Source: Hymenobacter gelipurpurascens | GTDB taxonomy: Bacteria; Bacteroidota; Bacteroidia; Cytophagales; Hymenobacteraceae | NCBI RefSeq assembly: GCF_900187375.1 | Contig: NZ_FYEW01000001.1 | Span: 2,480,001 to 2,544,000 of the forward strand | Length of the DNA stretch: 64,000 nt | Direction: 5' to 3' | Notes under the pieces: generated by a model | Seen by the model: only the letters and a program-made list of their open reading frames with translations | Database searches by the model: none | Told to the model about the DNA's origin: nothing | Part shown: one piece after another, positions 60,824 to 64,000 of the stretch | Numbering within the stretch: the stretch's first letter is position 1 | Layout of the letters: each line of letters begins with the position of its first letter | Program-made: the position numbers and the translations under genes

Positions 60824-63800
60824 ATGATTGCAGAAACCTTTATACGGCGCCCCGTCACGGCCATTGTCACCTCCCTGGTGATTGTGCTGGTGGGGGTGCT
60901 GGCCATCTTGAACTTGCCCGTAGGCCAGTATCCAGAGATTACGCCGCCTACCGTATCGGTAAGCGGCACCTACACCGGCGCCGATGCCCAGACGGTAGAG
61001 CAAACAGTGGCTACCCCCGTGGAAGTGCAGGTAAATGGCACGCCTGGCATGACTTATCTGCAAAGCAACAGCACCAGCAATGGGCAGATGAGCATGACGG
61101 TAAACTTTGAAGTCGGCACCGACATCAATATTGCCGCCCTGGATGTGCAGAACCGCGTAGGCATTGCTCAACCTACACTGCCGCAGGAAGTGCAGCGCTT
61201 AGGCCTAGTGGTGCGCAAACGTAACCCTAGCATTCTGATGCTGGTGGCTATGTATGCGCCCAAAGGCTCGCACAACACTACCTTCCTCGATAACTACGCC
61301 AACGTATTTGTAAAGGACGCTTTGCTCCGCACCAAAGGTGTCGGCGACATCGTGAGCCGGGCCGATGACTTCTCGATGCGCGTGTGGCTGAACCCCGATA
61401 AGCTGGCGCAGCTGGGCGTTACGGCCCAAGAAGTAACGGCTGCCATTCAGGAGCAAAACGCCCAGATTGCGGCAGGCTCCATTGGTGCCCCGCCCGCGCA
61501 AACCGGCCAGACATTTGAGTACATCGTGTTCGTGAAGGGCCGTTTGGTGGATACCGAGGAGTTCGGCAATATCATCGTCCGGACGCGCCCTGAGGATGGC
61601 TCCGTAGTGTACCTCAAGGATGTGGCTCGCCTAGAGCTAGGCAAGTTCAACTACTCCAGCAACTCCTTCGTGGATGGCAAGCGCGCCGCTTATCTACTGG
61701 TGTATCAGGCCCCCGGCGCCAACGCCCTCGAAACCTACGAAAACGTGCTGGCCACCATGGATCAGCTCAAAAAGCGGTTTCCCGTCGATCTGGACTACGT
61801 GGTGCCGTTTGAGTCGGCTACGGTGGTAAAGGTTTCGATTGAAGAAGTGCTGCACACGCTGGTAGAAGCCTTAGTGCTGGTAATTATTGTGGTGTTCCTG
61901 TTCCTGCAAAGCTGGCGCTCCACACTCATTCCGGTGCTGGCTATTCCGGTATCCATCGTCGGCACGTTTATACTGTTTATCCCGCTGGGCTTCACCATCA
62001 ACACCCTCACTATGTTCGGCTTCGTGCTGGCCATTGGTATTGTGGTCGATGACGCCATTGTGGTGGTAGAGGCCGTGGAACATAACATGAACGAGCGGGG
62101 CCTGAGCCCCATGGAAGCCACGCTGCAGGCCATGCGCGAAATCTCGGCCCCGGTTATTGCCATTGCCCTGATTCTGGCGGCGGTATTCGTGCCAGTGGGC
62201 TTTATTCCCGGCATCACTGGCCGCTTATATCAGCAGTTCGCTATCACCATTGCCATTTCGGTAATCATCTCGGCCTTCGTGGCACTTTCGCTTACGCCGG
62301 CTTTGTGCGTGCTGCTGCTCAAGCCCCACAAACGCGACGAGAACTCCACTGGCCTAGACAAGCTGTTCTACAAGTTCAACACCTGGTTTGACAAGGTGAC
62401 GGGCAAGTACGGCAACGGCGTACAGAGCGGCATCAAGCACTCACGCCTGGTCGTGATTATTCTGGTCTGCATTGTGGCCGGTACTGGCCTACTGTTCAAG
62501 AATAAGGCCTCCGGCTTTATTCCGACCGAAGATGAAGGCCGCCTCATTGTGACCTTCAACTTGCCCGAAGCTTCCTCTACGGAGCGCACCGTGAGCACCC
62601 TGAAGGAGGTCATGAAGGAGCTGAGCCAGGTGAAAGGCATCAAGCATTATGCTGGCCTAGGAGGTCTGAATGCCGTAAACTTCTCGTCTAAGTCGAACAG
62701 CGGTACCGTATTCTGCCAGCTGCAGCCTTGGGAAGACCGCAAAAGCAAGGAAGAGCAGCTGCAGGGCCTGATTGCAACGGTGCAGAAACGCCTGAGCCGC
62801 CTGCGGGAAGCTAATATTGTCGTGATTTCGCCGCCGGCTATTCCGGGCCTCGGCAACACGGGCGGTTTCTCGTTTGTACTGCAAGAGCGCGAAGCGGGCG
62901 GCGATATCAAGAACTTTGATGCCCAGCTCCAGAACTTCCTCGGCGCCCTGCGCAAGCGGCCTGAAATTGCGGCGCCATTCTCGTTCTTCACCGCCAACAC
63001 ACCAGGTTACCAGCTCACTATTGATCGTGAGAAAGCCAAGAAGCTGGGCGTATCTATTGCCGACATTGGCACGGCGCTCCGCACCTACCTGGGCTCCTCC
63101 TACGTGAACGACTTTACGGTGTACGGCCGCAACTTCCGCGTCGTGACGCAGGCCGACTCCATGTACCGCGCTGATATCAGCAACCTAGGCCAGTACTACG
63201 TGCGCAACTCTTCGGGCGGCATGGTTCCCCTGAGCACGCTCACGAGCTACAAACGCTCCGAAAGCGCCCCGCTGATTTCGCACTACAACCTTTTCCGCTC
63301 CGCTGAAATCAACGGCAACGCGGCGCCCGGCTACAGCTCCGGCGACGCCATTAAGGCGCTGCAGGAAACGGCGGCGCAGTCGTTGCCGGCTGGTTACGGG
63401 TTTGAGTTTTCGGGCCTGACTAGAGAAGAGCTGCTGGCTGGCGGACAAACGGTGTACATCTTTGCCTTGTCTCTGGCCTTCGTGTTCCTGTTTTTGGCCG
63501 CGTTGTACGAAAGCTGGTCGGTGCCGTTCTCGGTGCTGCTGGCTGTGCCGCTGGGCGCGTTTGGGGCCATTCTGGCGCTTACGTTCCTGCCCAAGCTCAC
63601 CAACAACATCTACGCCCAGATTGGTCTGATTACGCTGATTGGTTTGTCGGCCAAAAACGCCATTCTGATTATCGAATTCGCCAAAGAACGGGTGGATAAA
63701 GGCATGCCGCTGGTAGATGCTACACTGGAGGCCGTGCGCCTGCGCCTGCGCCCTATCATTATGACGTCGTTGGCCTTTATTCTGGGCGTGCTGCCGCTGG

Positions 63801-64000
63801 TGTTTGCCTCCGGCGCCGGCGCCCAAAGCCGCCAGACCATCGGCTGGACGGTACTGGGCGGCATGCTCTCGGCTACCATCCTGGCCATCTTCATCGTGCC
63901 GGTGCTCTACGTGCTTATCACGCGCTTTGCCTACGGCAAGGAGAAACTGGCGGAGCTGGAAGCTAACTACAAGCCTGATGAAGAGCACGGTGGCCCCGCC
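60824..64000 (+). CDS. RND efflux inner-membrane transporter (AcrB-like, partial at the end)
   Basis: The frame starts at ATG 60824 and stays open to the end of the window (1059 codons). It therefore covers nearly the whole of a typical HAE1 pump of about 1050-1070 residues. It has MIAETFIRRPVTAIV at the start, helices 1-6, the proton-relay Asp pair in GIVVDDAIVVVEAVEHNM, the porter domains and the second set of helices (QIGLITLIGLSAKNAILIIEFAKE, PIIMTSLAFILGVLPLVF). It pumps drugs, dyes or lipids out of the cell using the proton gradient, with the adaptor and TolC genes just upstream. The substrate is unknown. Confidence 0.96.
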   Translation, partial: MIAETFIRRPVTAIVTSLVIVLVGVLAILNLPVGQYPEITPPTVSVSGTYTGADAQTVEQTVATPVEVQVNGTPGMTYLQSNSTSNGQMSMTVNFEVGTDINIAALDVQNRVGIAQPTLPQEVQRLGLVVRKRNPSILMLVAMYAPKGSHNTTFLDNYANVFVKDALLRTKGVGDIVSRADDFSMRVWLNPDKLAQLGVTAQEVTAAIQEQNAQIAAGSIGAPPAQTGQTFEYIVFVKGRLVDTEEFGNIIVRTRPEDGSVVYLKDVARLELGKFNYSSNSFVDGKRAAYLLVYQAPGANALETYENVLATMDQLKKRFPVDLDYVVPFESATVVKVSIEEVLHTLVEALVLVIIVVFLFLQSWRSTLIPVLAIPVSIVGTFILFIPLGFTINTLTMFGFVLAIGIVVDDAIVVVEAVEHNMNERGLSPMEATLQAMREISAPVIAIALILAAVFVPVGFIPGITGRLYQQFAITIAISVIISAFVALSLTPALCVLLLKPHKRDENSTGLDKLFYKFNTWFDKVTGKYGNGVQSGIKHSRLVVIILVCIVAGTGLLFKNKASGFIPTEDEGRLIVTFNLPEASSTERTVSTLKEVMKELSQVKGIKHYAGLGGLNAVNFSSKSNSGTVFCQLQPWEDRKSKEEQLQGLIATVQKRLSRLREANIVVISPPAIPGLGNTGGFSFVLQEREAGGDIKNFDAQLQNFLGALRKRPEIAAPFSFFTANTPGYQLTIDREKAKKLGVSIADIGTALRTYLGSSYVNDFTVYGRNFRVVTQADSMYRADISNLGQYYVRNSSGGMVPLSTLTSYKRSESAPLISHYNLFRSAEINGNAAPGYSSGDAIKALQETAAQSLPAGYGFEFSGLTREELLAGGQTVYIFALSLAFVFLFLAALYESWSVPFSVLLAVPLGAFGAILALTFLPKLTNNIYAQIGLITLIGLSAKNAILIIEFAKERVDKGMPLVDATLEAVRLRLRPIIMTSLAFILGVLPLVFASGAGAQSRQTIGWTVLGGMLSATILAIFIVPVLYVLITRFAYGKEKLAELEANYKPDEEHGGPA

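Overview
The window looks like chromosome of a high-GC member of Bacteroidota, most probably Hymenobacter or a close relative in Cytophagales. The support is: roughly 58-60% GC; Bacteroidota-type -7 promoter boxes (TAnnTTTG) upstream of several genes; pyrimidine-rich leaders with no Shine-Dalgarno sequence; atpD-atpC standing as a two-gene unit; a TonB receptor with an N-terminal carboxypeptidase-regulatory-like domain; and an alpha-2-macroglobulin/PBP1C pair. No prophage, CRISPR array, rRNA or transposase gene is visible. The genome assignment is inference from these traits, not from a database match.

Layout. 1-5 kb: the end of an LptF/LptG-type permease, an EamA transporter, ispE, and a PglC/PglD/PglE-like trio for an amino-sugar glycan. 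5-14 kb: a trans-sulfuration enzyme, atpDC, tRNA-Gln, prs-rplY-pth (PRPP synthesis and translation quality control), metG and a Lys/Ala-rich basic protein. 14-20 kb: an outer-membrane porin, a small lipoprotein, a DUF3050 protein, lipoprotein MsrB, typA and a methyltransferase. 20-31 kb: a five-PAS soluble histidine kinase, an SMR pump, acylphosphatase, nagA, a TonB-dependent receptor, a DUF2071 protein, an rRNA methyltransferase, and a CHASE3-like kinase with its single-domain response regulator. 32-41 kb: a secreted Gly/Tyr-rich protein, endonuclease III, small proteins, a ZIP transporter, a three-gene TPR-AAA / TPR-membrane / TPR-membrane cassette, and amt. 41-49 kb: a LysR regulator with thrC, an M28 peptidase, proB-proA and a low-GC islet (sugar O-methyltransferase plus two small unknown proteins). 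49-64 kb: a giant alpha-2-macroglobulin lipoprotein with pbpC, then a tripartite TolC/AcrA/AcrB-type RND efflux operon that runs off the end.

Three things stand out beyond the gene list. First, the 8-mer TAGGCC(A/T)(G/C) is scattered everywhere, in genes and between them, several times above chance; it drives the use of the Leu codon CTA and of TAG stops, and is piled up at gene ends. Second, there are at least three families of MITE-like inverted repeats, including one nested inside another, one inserted in frame inside pbpC and one overlapping the proA stop codon. Third, the TPR-AAA plus paired TPR-membrane cassette at 35.7-39.5 kb is a coherent operon with no function I can name, and is the best candidate here for an undescribed system.

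Other signals worth attention are a 57-bp perfect palindrome behind thrC, a short low-GC patch inside the alpha-2-macroglobulin gene, and a cluster of GGAATAG half-sites between the LysR gene and thrC.
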